A stretch of 64,000 nt of DNA from Saccharothrix sp. (lineage in GTDB: Bacteria; Actinomycetota; Actinomycetes; Mycobacteriales; Pseudonocardiaceae): assembly GCF_031180885.1 (NCBI RefSeq), contig NZ_JAPSLK010000004.1:62001-126000 (forward strand), in the 5' to 3' direction. The position numbers were made by a program, and so were the translations under genes. The notes under the pieces were generated by a model, which ran no database searches, was not told the DNA's origin, and saw nothing but the letters and a program-made list of their open reading frames with translations. Positions 52,187-59,975 of this stretch are shown here, piece by piece. Position 1 is the stretch's first letter, and the number at the start of each line of letters is the position of its first letter.

Positions 52187-52732
52187 GTGGACCACTTCGC
52201 CCTGGTGCTGCCCGAGGAACCGACCGCGGTCCGGCTGCTCAACACCCGGTGGTGGGACCGCGGTCGGCTCCGCGACGGCCTGGCGGAGCCCGAACACCTC
52301 CGGCGCTGGGTCGCCGCCGTCCGGCCGGAAGTGCCGGTCCAGGACGGCGACCTGGCGGCGTTCCGGAGCTTGCGCGACGCCCTGCACGCGCTCGTCGGCC
52401 ACGCCCTGGGCGAGGACGTCGCCGCGGAGGAGCCGCTCGCGGTGGTCAACGCCGTGGTGGCGAACGCGCCGAGCCGGCCGGAGTACGTGCTGACCCCGGC
52501 CGGCGTCGCCCGCCGGACCGGCCGCGACGCCACCCCGGTCGAACGCCTGCTCGCCGACGTCGCCGAAGAACTGCTGGAACTGCTCCTCGCCGGCCGCCTG
52601 GCCCGGTGCCAAGCGCACGGCTGCGGCCACCTCTACACGCAAAAGCCCCGCCACCGCCAGTGGTGCTCGGCCAAGTGCGGCAATCGCGTCCGCGTCGCCC
52701 GGCACTACCAACGCCACCGCGAGGACGCGTGA
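52187..52732 (+). CDS. CGNR zinc-finger (ABATE-domain) regulator-like protein
   Basis: GTG 52187 follows GGGGAG; 181 residues. The N-terminal ABATE domain (LVLPEEPTAVRLLNTRWW ... LAAFRSLRDALHALV) is followed by a C-terminal zinc finger (RCQAHGCGHLYTQKPRHRQWCSAKCGNRVRVARHY) with four Cys and the CGNR motif. These proteins are stress-related putative transcription factors. It lies 10 bases after the DAHP synthase gene on the same strand but is probably unrelated in function. Confidence 0.88.
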   Translation: MDHFALVLPEEPTAVRLLNTRWWDRGRLRDGLAEPEHLRRWVAAVRPEVPVQDGDLAAFRSLRDALHALVGHALGEDVAAEEPLAVVNAVVANAPSRPEYVLTPAGVARRTGRDATPVERLLADVAEELLELLLAGRLARCQAHGCGHLYTQKPRHRQWCSAKCGNRVRVARHYQRHREDA

Positions 52733-52802
52733 CCGCGTCGGCGGGTTCGACGATCGCCGCGCGGCGCCGCAGGACATCCGGGTCGTCCCGCCGCGTCGCG
52801 AA

Positions 52803-53174
52803 CTACCCGCCCAATCCCTTTCGGGCGAAGTCGACGGCTTCGGCGAGCAGCGCCTGCCAGAGAGCCCGGTCGGGCTCGGGGATCGACACCCACTCCCGGA
52901 AGACCCGGCCGGCCGGCGCGAACGGTTCGCCGCGGCCGCTCTCGACCAGTTCGGCGACCCGTTCGCGAGGCAGCTTCACGACCAGGTGGCCGGTCTGGTC
53001 GTCGTAGGACGCCAGGAACCTCCCGGCCAGCCGCACGCACGGGTAGCCCATCATCGTGGCCCGGCCGATGGCGGGGTCGTAGAGCAGGTCGTCGGTGAGC
53101 GCGTCGTAGAGGTCGCGCGCGAGGTCCCCGTCGGATCGCTCCGACGGGGACGCGCGGTTGCGCTCGCGTGCCAT
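52803..53174 (-). CDS. TfoX N-terminal-domain protein
   Basis: A 123-residue protein: RATMMGYPCVRLAGRFLASYDDQTGHLVVKLPRERVAELV and the FREWVSIPEP segment are typical of the TfoX/Sxy N-terminal domain family. The function in actinomycetes is unknown. Its ATG overlaps the stop of the VOC gene by one base. Confidence 0.78.
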   Translation of the reverse strand: MARERNRASPSERSDGDLARDLYDALTDDLLYDPAIGRATMMGYPCVRLAGRFLASYDDQTGHLVVKLPRERVAELVESGRGEPFAPAGRVFREWVSIPEPDRALWQALLAEAVDFARKGLGG

Positions 53175-53563
53175 CACGCCGCCGGCGGGCTGAAGATCCC
53201 GAACTGGTTGCCGGACGGGTCGCGCAGGTAGGCGAACGTCGGGGCGCCGGGTGCGGGGTCGAGGTGCTTGCTCACCACCGAGCCGCCGAGTTGTTCCGCG
53301 GCGGCGCACGTGGCTTCGACGTCGGCGACGAGGATGTAGAACACGGCGTGGCCGGGCTGCTGCCCGCCGGTGCCGAAGATGCCGCCCATCGGGCCGGCGG
53401 CGCCCGGTGCCGTGATGTTGCGGTAGTCCAGGCCGCCGGACGCCGCCGGGCCGTCGGCCTCGAAGGTCCAGTCGAAGAGGGCGCCGTAGAACTTCTCGGC
53501 GCCGTCCGGGTCGCTGGTGGCGACTTCGAACCAGGCGAGGGTGCCGGGAGCGGGAGCGGTCAT
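53174..53563 (-). CDS. VOC-family (glyoxalase-like) protein
   Basis: A 129-residue two-module VOC protein: GTLAWFEVATSDPDGAEKFYGALFDWTFE, GHAVFYILVADVEATCAAAEQLGG and FAYLRDPSGNQFGIFSP. It resembles the small actinobacterial glyoxalase/bleomycin-resistance-like proteins. No specific substrate is visible. It is coupled to the TfoX-domain gene and follows the WYL regulator by 24 bases. Confidence 0.85.
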   Translation of the reverse strand: MTAPAPGTLAWFEVATSDPDGAEKFYGALFDWTFEADGPAASGGLDYRNITAPGAAGPMGGIFGTGGQQPGHAVFYILVADVEATCAAAEQLGGSVVSKHLDPAPGAPTFAYLRDPSGNQFGIFSPPAA

Positions 53564-53587
53564 GGGTGCCTCCTTGGTCGGGGTGGT

Positions 53588-54376
53588 TCACCCGCCGGAG
53601 CGGCGGGCGGCACCCACTTTCGCGGTGCTTCGCGACAGCCCTGTGTCGGTGTTTCGCGGAATGTCGGCGGGACGCAGCGCCGCCGCTGGCAGCTTCGTCT
53701 CGTGACCGTCCACGATGGGCTCGGGGACGGTGCCGCGCGGGCGTGGCGGCGTGGCGGTCCGCTCGGCCCGGGTGATGCGGTCGAGGCGGAACACCCGGTC
53801 TTCGGCGCGCAGGTGGCACCAGGCGGTGACGTACGAGCCGTGGGGGCCGACGACGATCTGGTGGGGTTCGACGTCGCGCTCGGTCTCGACACCGCCGACG
53901 TCGGTGTAGTGGATGCGCAGCACGTGGTTGTCGCGCACGGCCCGCCAGATCGTCTCGGCGACGTCTGAGTCGGGGCTCGGCGCCGGCAGCACGAGCAGCC
54001 TGACCTTGCCGGCGGTCGCGCGGGCCTCGTCGAGAGCCCGCTCGGGCATGGCGGCGACGATCTTCTGCAGGGCGCTGCGCGCGTCGCGGGCGAACAGGAC
54101 GTTGTCGTCGCGGCTGAGCGCCACGGCGACGGCGGCGGCCTCGCGGGGCGTGAAGTTCAACGGCGGCAGGCTCATCGAGCGGTCCACTGTGTAGCCCCCG
54201 GTGCGTCCCTGCTTCGTCGCGATCGGGACGCCCGCCTGCCCCAGCGCGCTCAGGTCGCGCTCGATCGTCCGGACGCTGACCTCGAAGTGGGCGGCCAACT
54301 GCCGTGCCGTGCGCCCCCGCGAGCCGGCCGCCCGCAACTCCTCGACCAGGGCGTACAAGCGGTCGATGCGGTTCAT
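53588..54376 (-). CDS. WYL-domain (YafY-type) transcriptional regulator
   Basis: A 262-residue protein from ATG 54376. The N-terminal HTH (RLYALVEELRAAGSRGRTARQLAAHFEVSVRTIERDLSAL) is followed by a linker (PPLNFTPREAAAVAVAL) and a WYL domain (NHVLRIHYTDVGGVETERDVEPHQIVVGPHGSYVTAWCHLRAEDRVFRLDRI). It probably regulates its own operon with the VOC and TfoX genes. This four-gene block looks like housekeeping or stress DNA lying inside the putative cluster. Confidence 0.88.
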   Translation of the reverse strand: MNRIDRLYALVEELRAAGSRGRTARQLAAHFEVSVRTIERDLSALGQAGVPIATKQGRTGGYTVDRSMSLPPLNFTPREAAAVAVALSRDDNVLFARDARSALQKIVAAMPERALDEARATAGKVRLLVLPAPSPDSDVAETIWRAVRDNHVLRIHYTDVGGVETERDVEPHQIVVGPHGSYVTAWCHLRAEDRVFRLDRITRAERTATPPRPRGTVPEPIVDGHETKLPAAALRPADIPRNTDTGLSRSTAKVGAARRSGG

Positions 54377-54444
54377 GGCGGGAGCGTAGACGCGGGGTCC
54401 GACAGTCGCCGGACGTCTGGGCCGGGTGGCGGATCCGACGGTTC

Positions 54445-54492
54445 GGCGACGTCCGGCCACGGCGACGTCCGGCCACGGCGACGTCCGGCCAC
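54445..54492. repeat. Three perfect tandem copies of a 16-bp unit
   Basis: GGCGACGTCCGGCCAC is repeated at 54445-54460, 54461-54476 and 54477-54492, just upstream of the WYL regulator start. Each unit contains GACGTC. Sixteen is not a multiple of three, so it is not a coding repeat. Confidence 0.85.
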
Positions 54493-54729
54493 GGCGGCGG
54501 GTGCGGGCGGTGACGGGCGCCGGCGTCGGGCGGGTGCGTGTTCTGCTCAACGGCGGCTGGACGGTGTGGACGCGGTCTGCCACCAGGCGGTGGTCGTCGG
54601 GCACGGCCTGGACCCGCCCGACGCGCCCCGCTACGCCCACCACAACGACTTCGGCACCGCCGTCCTGCTCGCCGCGATGGCCGCCGCCGTGTCGCCCAGT
54701 TGGCGTTCCAGGTGGGTGATCTGGTGCGG
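54493..54729 (+). other. Gene-free stretch with a possible coding remnant
   Basis: Part of the 353-base gap 54377-54729. One plus frame (about 54550-54700) has protein-like content (VVVGHGLDPPDAPRYAHHNDFGTAVLLAAMAAAVS) without a credible start or a family I recognise. It may be the remnant of a gene disrupted when the downstream cluster arrived. Confidence 0.25.
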
Positions 54730-56457
54730 TCAGCGACCGGTGCCGGAGGTCAGCGGTGGGTCGGTGAGAGCGGAGGGGTGGAGCACGTAGTGGCGTGGTG
54801 TCAGGGCCGCGGGGTAGCGGGGGAGTGCGGCCATGCAACGGTTGTGGGCGTCTTCCGGTGTGCGGACCTCGGGGGTGGCGGTCAGGTGGGCCACCAGGGG
54901 GGTGCCGTTCTCGGCGGGCAGGATTCGGCTGGTGGACGGTGCCAGGGCGTCGTCCAGCAGTGCCTGCACCTCGGTCAGGTCCACCCAGCAGTTGTCCACG
55001 AAGCGCCAGTTGTCGGGGCGGGTGATGGGCGGTAGGGCTATCGCTTCCCGCTGCCGCGCGGGGGTCAGGTCCGCGTGGGCCGCGGCGAGGAGCAGGCGCT
55101 CCACCGCCGAGAGCAGGGACTCGACCTCCTCCCGCGGGACCAGGCCGGTGTCGGCGGTCCAGACGTCCAGGACCAGGTGGGGCTCGACGCTGGTCAGGCC
55201 GAAGCGCAACGGGGTGCCGTTGCGGGGGGCCGGGCGCCAGCGGATCGTCGTCTCGTCGAGGGTGGGAGGTGCGGGGGCTCGGCGGGTGAAGGGGGTGTTG
55301 GGGCCGAACCACGACTCCGGCACCGTGCTGTTGAACAGCGGGTCGTAGCCGAACACCAGGCCGCGGTCGCGCTCGATCCGCTCGTCCGACGCCGCCCGTG
55401 CCGCGGCGTCGTACCGGCCGTGCCTGCTGGACTCCAGGACGGCCGTCCAGGTGTGCTTGACCAGGGCGTCGAAGTCGTGGTCCGCCACGTCCACGGCGGC
55501 CAGGCAGCCCTGGGCCAGGGTCCCCACGTACCCGGTCAGGGCGCGGTCGAAGCGGTTGCCCGACAGCAGGGGCAGGATCAGCTCCCGGTAGCCGGTGCGG
55601 TGGGACAGGACGGCGCTGATCGCCGCCAGGACGGTGCTGGAGCGGCTCGCCCTGGTCCGGGCGGCGATCCGGCGCAGCGCCCGACCCGCCGCCGGGGACG
55701 ACATCTCCACCGCCACCGACTCGCCGGTGGCGCGGGCGCCGGGGAGCAGGTAGAGCGTGCGGGGGGTGCGGCGGGACATCGAGTCCAGGTAGGCGAGCGC
55801 CGCCCGCGCCCGGCGTCGTTCCAGCGGGGTGGCCTCGATCTCCGCCTGGTCCAGCGGTTGGCGACGCGGTGGGCCGACCTCGCGGAGGGACGGGGTGCCG
55901 GTCAGTTCCCGGAACTCGTGCTTGAGCACCTCGATCGCCGCCCGGTCCACGGCCATGTGGGAGAACTCGGCGGCGCAGGCCACCACCAGGTCGCCGCGCT
56001 CCGGGGCCACCGCCACCGCCAGGCGCACAGCGGGCCGCGTGCCGTCGGGGGTGTCCTTCAGCCACCGCAGGAGCGCCGACGCCGCCGCGGGCTGGTCGGA
56101 TTCGTCCCACGTGCCTTCGCCCAGGGAGCAGACGACCACCGGGACCACCCCGGACGCCGCCACGGTCTGACGGGGGTCCTCACGGCCCGAGTACGAGGTG
56201 CGCAGGCCCTCGTGGCGGGCCACCAGGACGGCTACGGCCGCGGTCACGTCCGGAACGCGGACGCCTCGGGGCACCGGCATGTCCACGGCCAGGGTGGCGT
56301 GGAAGTGGTCCGGGGTCCGGATCAGCCAGCGCAGGATGTTGAGCTGCCCGAGGGCCAGCGGTCCTTCGCGGTGGCTCAGACCGGCGAACTCGACCGCCTC
56401 CGAGCGCACAGCGGTCAGTCGCACCCGTCGTTTCCGGGGCCGGGTGGGGGCGTTCAT
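54730..56457 (-). CDS. Stand-alone condensation-domain-like protein
   Basis: A 575-residue protein with the two lobes of NRPS condensation domains: LALGQLNILRWL, LVARHEGLRTSYSG and YVGTLAQGCLAAVDVADHDFDALVKHTW. The active-site motif reads SHMAVDR (166-172) where HHxxxDG is canonical: the second His (H167) and Asp (D171) are kept, the first His and the Gly are not. Activity with a free or carrier-bound acceptor is possible. About 110 extra C-terminal residues follow the fold (IALPPITRPDNWRFVDN ...). It is last in a six-gene minus operon of discrete assembly-line parts. Confidence 0.8.
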   Translation of the reverse strand: MNAPTRPRKRRVRLTAVRSEAVEFAGLSHREGPLALGQLNILRWLIRTPDHFHATLAVDMPVPRGVRVPDVTAAVAVLVARHEGLRTSYSGREDPRQTVAASGVVPVVVCSLGEGTWDESDQPAAASALLRWLKDTPDGTRPAVRLAVAVAPERGDLVVACAAEFSHMAVDRAAIEVLKHEFRELTGTPSLREVGPPRRQPLDQAEIEATPLERRRARAALAYLDSMSRRTPRTLYLLPGARATGESVAVEMSSPAAGRALRRIAARTRASRSSTVLAAISAVLSHRTGYRELILPLLSGNRFDRALTGYVGTLAQGCLAAVDVADHDFDALVKHTWTAVLESSRHGRYDAAARAASDERIERDRGLVFGYDPLFNSTVPESWFGPNTPFTRRAPAPPTLDETTIRWRPAPRNGTPLRFGLTSVEPHLVLDVWTADTGLVPREEVESLLSAVERLLLAAAHADLTPARQREAIALPPITRPDNWRFVDNCWVDLTEVQALLDDALAPSTSRILPAENGTPLVAHLTATPEVRTPEDAHNRCMAALPRYPAALTPRHYVLHPSALTDPPLTSGTGR

Positions 56458-57341
56458 CGCGGTGCCGTGCGCAGTGCCGTGCGCAGTGCGGTCGTCAGGT
56501 CGCCCGCCTGGTGCCGGCGGACGGTCACGTCGTCGGGCCAGGTGTTCGCCGTCTCGCCGAAGACGTCGACCGGAGCGGTTGACGGCGACGGCCGCCACGC
56601 GGCGACGGCCCCGACCAACGCCGCACGCACTCGCGTCACCCGTGCCACGAACGCCGGTGTCGTGTCGGACGGGACCAGATCGCGTGCTTTCCAGTCCGCC
56701 AGCGCCTGCTCCGGGTCTGCGACGTCGGAGGTTCCCGCCTCGACCAGGCCGGGGTCGAGGTCGGCGATCAGGCGCACGTCCGGGAGCAGAGCGGCGACTT
56801 CGAAGGCGATCACCGCGCCCGCGCCCGCGCCGCCCAGGACGTAGGGGCCGGACGGGTGGGCGGCCCGGATCTCGTCGGCGTAGGCCCGGGCCAGGGCCGG
56901 CACCGAATCGACGGGCGCCGTGTCGCCGTACAGGCCGGGGGCCTGGAGGCCGTGCACCGCGCAGTCCTCGCCGATGTCCTGCGCGAGTCGGGCGTAGCGG
57001 GCCACTTGGCCGTCGTCGGGGTGGATCAGGAACAACGGGGTGCCGGCGCCGCTCTGGACGGGCACCAGAGGGCCCGCCAGGCGGCCGTTGTGCTCGCGCA
57101 GGGTCGCGGCGAGTGATTCGACCGTGGGGTGTTCCGCCATGACGTTCAGGGGTAGGCGGACGTCCAGTTCGGTGAGCACCGCGTTGATCACGCGGGCCGC
57201 GTCCAGCGAGTTGCCGCCTATGCCGAAGAAGTGCTCCCTGATGCCCACGCCGAAGCCGAGGACGTCCTGCCAGACGCGGGACAGCCAGAGCTCGACGGGG
57301 TCGCGGGGGCGGTGGTAGTCGGTGTCGACGGGTGTGTTCAT
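56454..57341 (-). CDS. Peptidyl carrier - thioesterase-like didomain with missing nucleophile
   Basis: A 295-residue protein. Residues 13-85 are a carrier domain (DPVELWLSRVWQDVLGFGVGIREHFFGIGGNSLDAAR) with phosphopantetheine Ser S45. Residues 90-295 resemble a type I thioesterase (TPLFLIHPDDGQVARYARLAQDI, VHGLQAPGLYGD), but the nucleophile elbow GxSxG is GAGAG (171-175) with Gly173 in place of Ser, and no GDH-type catalytic His is seen near the C-terminus. The TE part is therefore probably inactive, or serves as a binding or gating domain. Its stop overlaps the condensation gene's ATG by four bases. Confidence 0.85.
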   Translation of the reverse strand: MNTPVDTDYHRPRDPVELWLSRVWQDVLGFGVGIREHFFGIGGNSLDAARVINAVLTELDVRLPLNVMAEHPTVESLAATLREHNGRLAGPLVPVQSGAGTPLFLIHPDDGQVARYARLAQDIGEDCAVHGLQAPGLYGDTAPVDSVPALARAYADEIRAAHPSGPYVLGGAGAGAVIAFEVAALLPDVRLIADLDPGLVEAGTSDVADPEQALADWKARDLVPSDTTPAFVARVTRVRAALVGAVAAWRPSPSTAPVDVFGETANTWPDDVTVRRHQAGDLTTALRTALRTAPR

Positions 57342-58723
57342 CGGGGTGGTGCACCGCCCTCGGAGTCGGGAGACAGGCGCCAGCGCTGGATCTTTCCGGC
57401 CGCCGTGCGCGGGAGTTGGTCGACGAAGGTGAAGTGCTTGGGGATCTTGTAGCCCGCCAGCAGGCGTCCGCAGTGCGCGGCCAGCTCGGCTCGGCGGGCC
57501 GTCTTGTCCGGGCGCAGGACCACGTGCACGCCCACCACCGACCCGAGGCTTTCGTGGGGGACGGCCAGCGCCACGGCGTCGAGCACCGCGTGGTGGTGGC
57601 GCAGTGCCGCCTCCACCTCGTCGGGGTCCACCTTCTCGCCGCCCACGTTGATCGTGTCGTGCGCACGGGGTTCCAGGTACAGGTAGCCGTCCTCGTCGAG
57701 CCTGCCGCGGTCGCCCACGGTGGCGAAGCCGTCCGGGGTGGTGCGGACGGTCCTGCGGTCCAGGTAGTCGGCGCGGGTGATCGCGTTCGGGGTGCGCAGG
57801 TAGACGGTGCCGGGGGTGCCTGGCGGGGTCGGGCGTCCGGTGTCGTCTTGGATGCGGATCCGGGTGAGGACTCCGCGGCCCACGGTGCCGGGGCGGGACA
57901 GCCATTCGTCGCCGCGGGCCAGCGTCACGCCGATGCCCTCGGTCGCGCCGTACAGCTCGAAGACCCGCTTGGGGCCCAGTAGTTCGAGCCAGCCGCGTTT
58001 GGTGTCGTCGTCGCACTTGGCGGCGGTGTGGAGGATGGCGCGCAGGCTGTCGAAGTGGGCCGGGTCCGGGGTGGTCGTCAGGATCTCGCGCATGTGCGTG
58101 GGAGTCAGTTGCGCCCACTCGACGCCGTGTTCGCGGATAAGGTCGACAGTCCACTGCGGTGCGAAGAACCGTTGCAGCACAACGGTGTTGGCGTCGAGGA
58201 TCGCGTCCACGAACGACGTGAACGGCGCGGCGTGGTAGAGGGGGCCGACGATCAGGTGCCGTTGGCCGGTGCGCCACCCCGTCTGCCGGATGGCCAACGA
58301 CGGCGTTCTGCGCGGGTCGTAGCGCAGTGGGCCCGGTCGGGCGGCGATCTTGGGGATGCCCGTGCTCGCGCCGGTCGCCAGGAGGTAGGCGACGCCGTGG
58401 TCCTCCTGGTCGAAACGGGACTCCAGCTGCGACAGCAGGGCGTCTCGTTCGGCGGGTGGCGTCGCCGGGTTGAGCGGGAACACCGGCACCTCGGCCGCCA
58501 GGGCCGCGGCGATGGCGACGGCCGCGTCCACGGTGTTGGCGGCCTCCACGACGGAGTACGGGCCGGTTGTCCGGCCCGCGGTTTCCGTCACCCGGTCGGC
58601 GAACTCGCGCCACGACAGCGCCACCTCCGCCAGGTCGGCGTCGAAGCCGATCAGGGCGGGGCGGTCGGGCGCGTCGCGGGCGATGTCGGCGATCCGCCGG
58701 CGCACGGGGAGGTTCGTCGTCAT
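57338..58723 (-). CDS. Adenylating enzyme (AMP-binding ligase), compact
   Basis: A 461-residue ligase, shorter than a typical adenylation domain. A3 reads LLATGASTGIPKIA, A5 ELYGATEGIG, A7 VGDRGRLDEDGYLYL, A8 HDTINVGGEKVDPDEVE and A10 LPRTAAGKIQRW with the catalytic Lys. The order PTHMREILTT and RRFFAPQW-type segments recall benzoate/bile-acid CoA ligases, so an aromatic or aliphatic carboxylate may be the substrate. It overlaps both neighbours by four bases, so it works with the PCP-TE and ACP-fusion proteins. Confidence 0.83.
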   Translation of the reverse strand: MTTNLPVRRRIADIARDAPDRPALIGFDADLAEVALSWREFADRVTETAGRTTGPYSVVEAANTVDAAVAIAAALAAEVPVFPLNPATPPAERDALLSQLESRFDQEDHGVAYLLATGASTGIPKIAARPGPLRYDPRRTPSLAIRQTGWRTGQRHLIVGPLYHAAPFTSFVDAILDANTVVLQRFFAPQWTVDLIREHGVEWAQLTPTHMREILTTTPDPAHFDSLRAILHTAAKCDDDTKRGWLELLGPKRVFELYGATEGIGVTLARGDEWLSRPGTVGRGVLTRIRIQDDTGRPTPPGTPGTVYLRTPNAITRADYLDRRTVRTTPDGFATVGDRGRLDEDGYLYLEPRAHDTINVGGEKVDPDEVEAALRHHHAVLDAVALAVPHESLGSVVGVHVVLRPDKTARRAELAAHCGRLLAGYKIPKHFTFVDQLPRTAAGKIQRWRLSPDSEGGAPPR

Positions 58724-59202
58724 CGGAGGACTTCCGCCAGGCGGCGCACGCTGGACGCGGTCATGAACTCGTAGACGTCGACGGGGCGGTCGAACTCGGC
58801 CTCGATGGCGGAGATGATGCCCAGGGCGGAGAGCGAGTCGCCGCCCAGCTCCAGGAAGTCGTCGGTCGCGCCCACGGCGCGCACGTCGAGCTGCTCGGCC
58901 CAGATGGCGGCGACGCGGCGTTCGACGTCGTCCCGCGGGTCCTCGAACAGGGTGCAGCGGCCGTCCGCCAGGGCCGCGGCGAGGTCGTCGGAGGTCACCG
59001 GCAGGGAGTCCACGACCAGCACGCCGACCGGACCGTCCACGTGCTGCCGGACGTGGTTGCGCAGCACCGTGCCGCTCAGGTATTCGGTGGACTCCACGGC
59101 GGCCACGACGACGTCGCGTCCTTCGTGGCGCACGACCGCCGCCTCCACCCGGCCGACGCCGGGGTGCGACTGCAACAGCTCGGTCACCCGGGACGGGGTC
59201 AT
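58720..59202 (-). CDS. Carrier protein fused to a degenerate adenylation C-terminal-like subdomain
   Basis: A 160-residue protein. The C-terminal half is a carrier domain (ERRVAAIWAEQLDVRAVGATDDFLELGGDSLSALGII) with S123 as the phosphopantetheine site. The N-terminal ~85 residues (VGRVEAAVVRHEGRDVVVAAV, LRNHVRQHVDGPVGVLVVDSLPVTSDDL) look like the small C-terminal subdomain of adenylation enzymes, but the A10 lysine segment (PxxxxGKvdr) is replaced. It is either a relic of an A-PCP module or a docking piece. Confidence 0.78.
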   Translation of the reverse strand: MTPSRVTELLQSHPGVGRVEAAVVRHEGRDVVVAAVESTEYLSGTVLRNHVRQHVDGPVGVLVVDSLPVTSDDLAAALADGRCTLFEDPRDDVERRVAAIWAEQLDVRAVGATDDFLELGGDSLSALGIISAIEAEFDRPVDVYEFMTASSVRRLAEVLR

Positions 59203-59975
59203 GCCCGCACTCCTCTCAGGTGGGCGGTGACGTGGGCGCGCACCTGCTCGTCGCGCAGCAGCTCCCCGTGCTCCACGTCGAACACGGTCAGGTGAACGTC
59301 GCCGTCCACCGGCAGCGGGTGGTCCCGGGAGTGCACGAACTCGGGCTCGCCCGCCTTCAGCTCGAAGCGGCCCGCGGCGGCCAGGAGCAGGTAGTCCATG
59401 TAGGTGCGGAAGCCCTTGACCAGTTCGCCGCGGAAGTAGTCGTCGAGCGACAGGCGGGTGGCGACCGACCGCATCAGGTCGTCGTAGCGCGCGGCCAGGG
59501 CGTCGGCCACGAGGGGGAGGTCGTCGGGGTGCTCCTCGACCAGGGTGTCGGCGAGGGTCTGGGCGTCCTCCCGCTCCCGCTCGGTCAGGTGCTCGGCGGA
59601 GGCGTGGACGATGCCGCTGAACTCGCCCGCCAGGGAGCCCGCGCCGGTCCGCGCGGCGTCGAACAGCAGCACCCGCGGGGCGGGTTGCCGTTCGGCCACC
59701 GCGTCGGCCACGCAGGTGGCCAGCGACGCGCCGGCGCAGTAGCCCAGGACGGCGCGGACGGCGCCGCCGCGCGCCAGGGCCTCGTCCGCCCAGCGGGCGA
59801 CCACCTCGTCCAGCGGGCCCGCGCCGATCCGCGCCACGTGGAGGAAGGAGGCGTCGACGGGCGAGGAGGCCGCCAGGTCGGGGAAGCCCGCCGACGCCCT
59901 CCCGCCGGGGAAGTCGAGGCACAGCACCAGGTCAGGTCCCCGGTCGGACAGTCGACGCCAACTGCTCAGCTCCAC
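59199..59975 (-). CDS. Thioesterase with cysteine nucleophile (GxCxG)
   Basis: GTG 59975 follows GGGAGG and lies within the end of the upstream ligase gene; 258 residues. The alpha/beta-hydrolase core has LVLCLDFPGG, LGYCAGASLATCVA with C80 as nucleophile in GYCAG, and a C-terminal EHGELLRDEQVRAHV segment with the catalytic His. Cysteine-type thioesterases occur in some NRPS systems and can favour transfer or cyclisation over hydrolysis. It is the intact counterpart of the dead TE domain two genes downstream. Confidence 0.82.
   Translation of the reverse strand: MELSSWRRLSDRGPDLVLCLDFPGGRASAGFPDLAASSPVDASFLHVARIGAGPLDEVVARWADEALARGGAVRAVLGYCAGASLATCVADAVAERQPAPRVLLFDAARTGAGSLAGEFSGIVHASAEHLTEREREDAQTLADTLVEEHPDDLPLVADALAARYDDLMRSVATRLSLDDYFRGELVKGFRTYMDYLLLAAAGRFELKAGEPEFVHSRDHPLPVDGDVHLTVFDVEHGELLRDEQVRAHVTAHLRGVRA

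Noticed and set aside
52803-54376. Treating the VOC/TfoX genes as resistance or tailoring genes of the cluster
   Set aside because: They form a coupled unit with a WYL regulator and look like common actinobacterial genes; nothing specific links them to biosynthesis.
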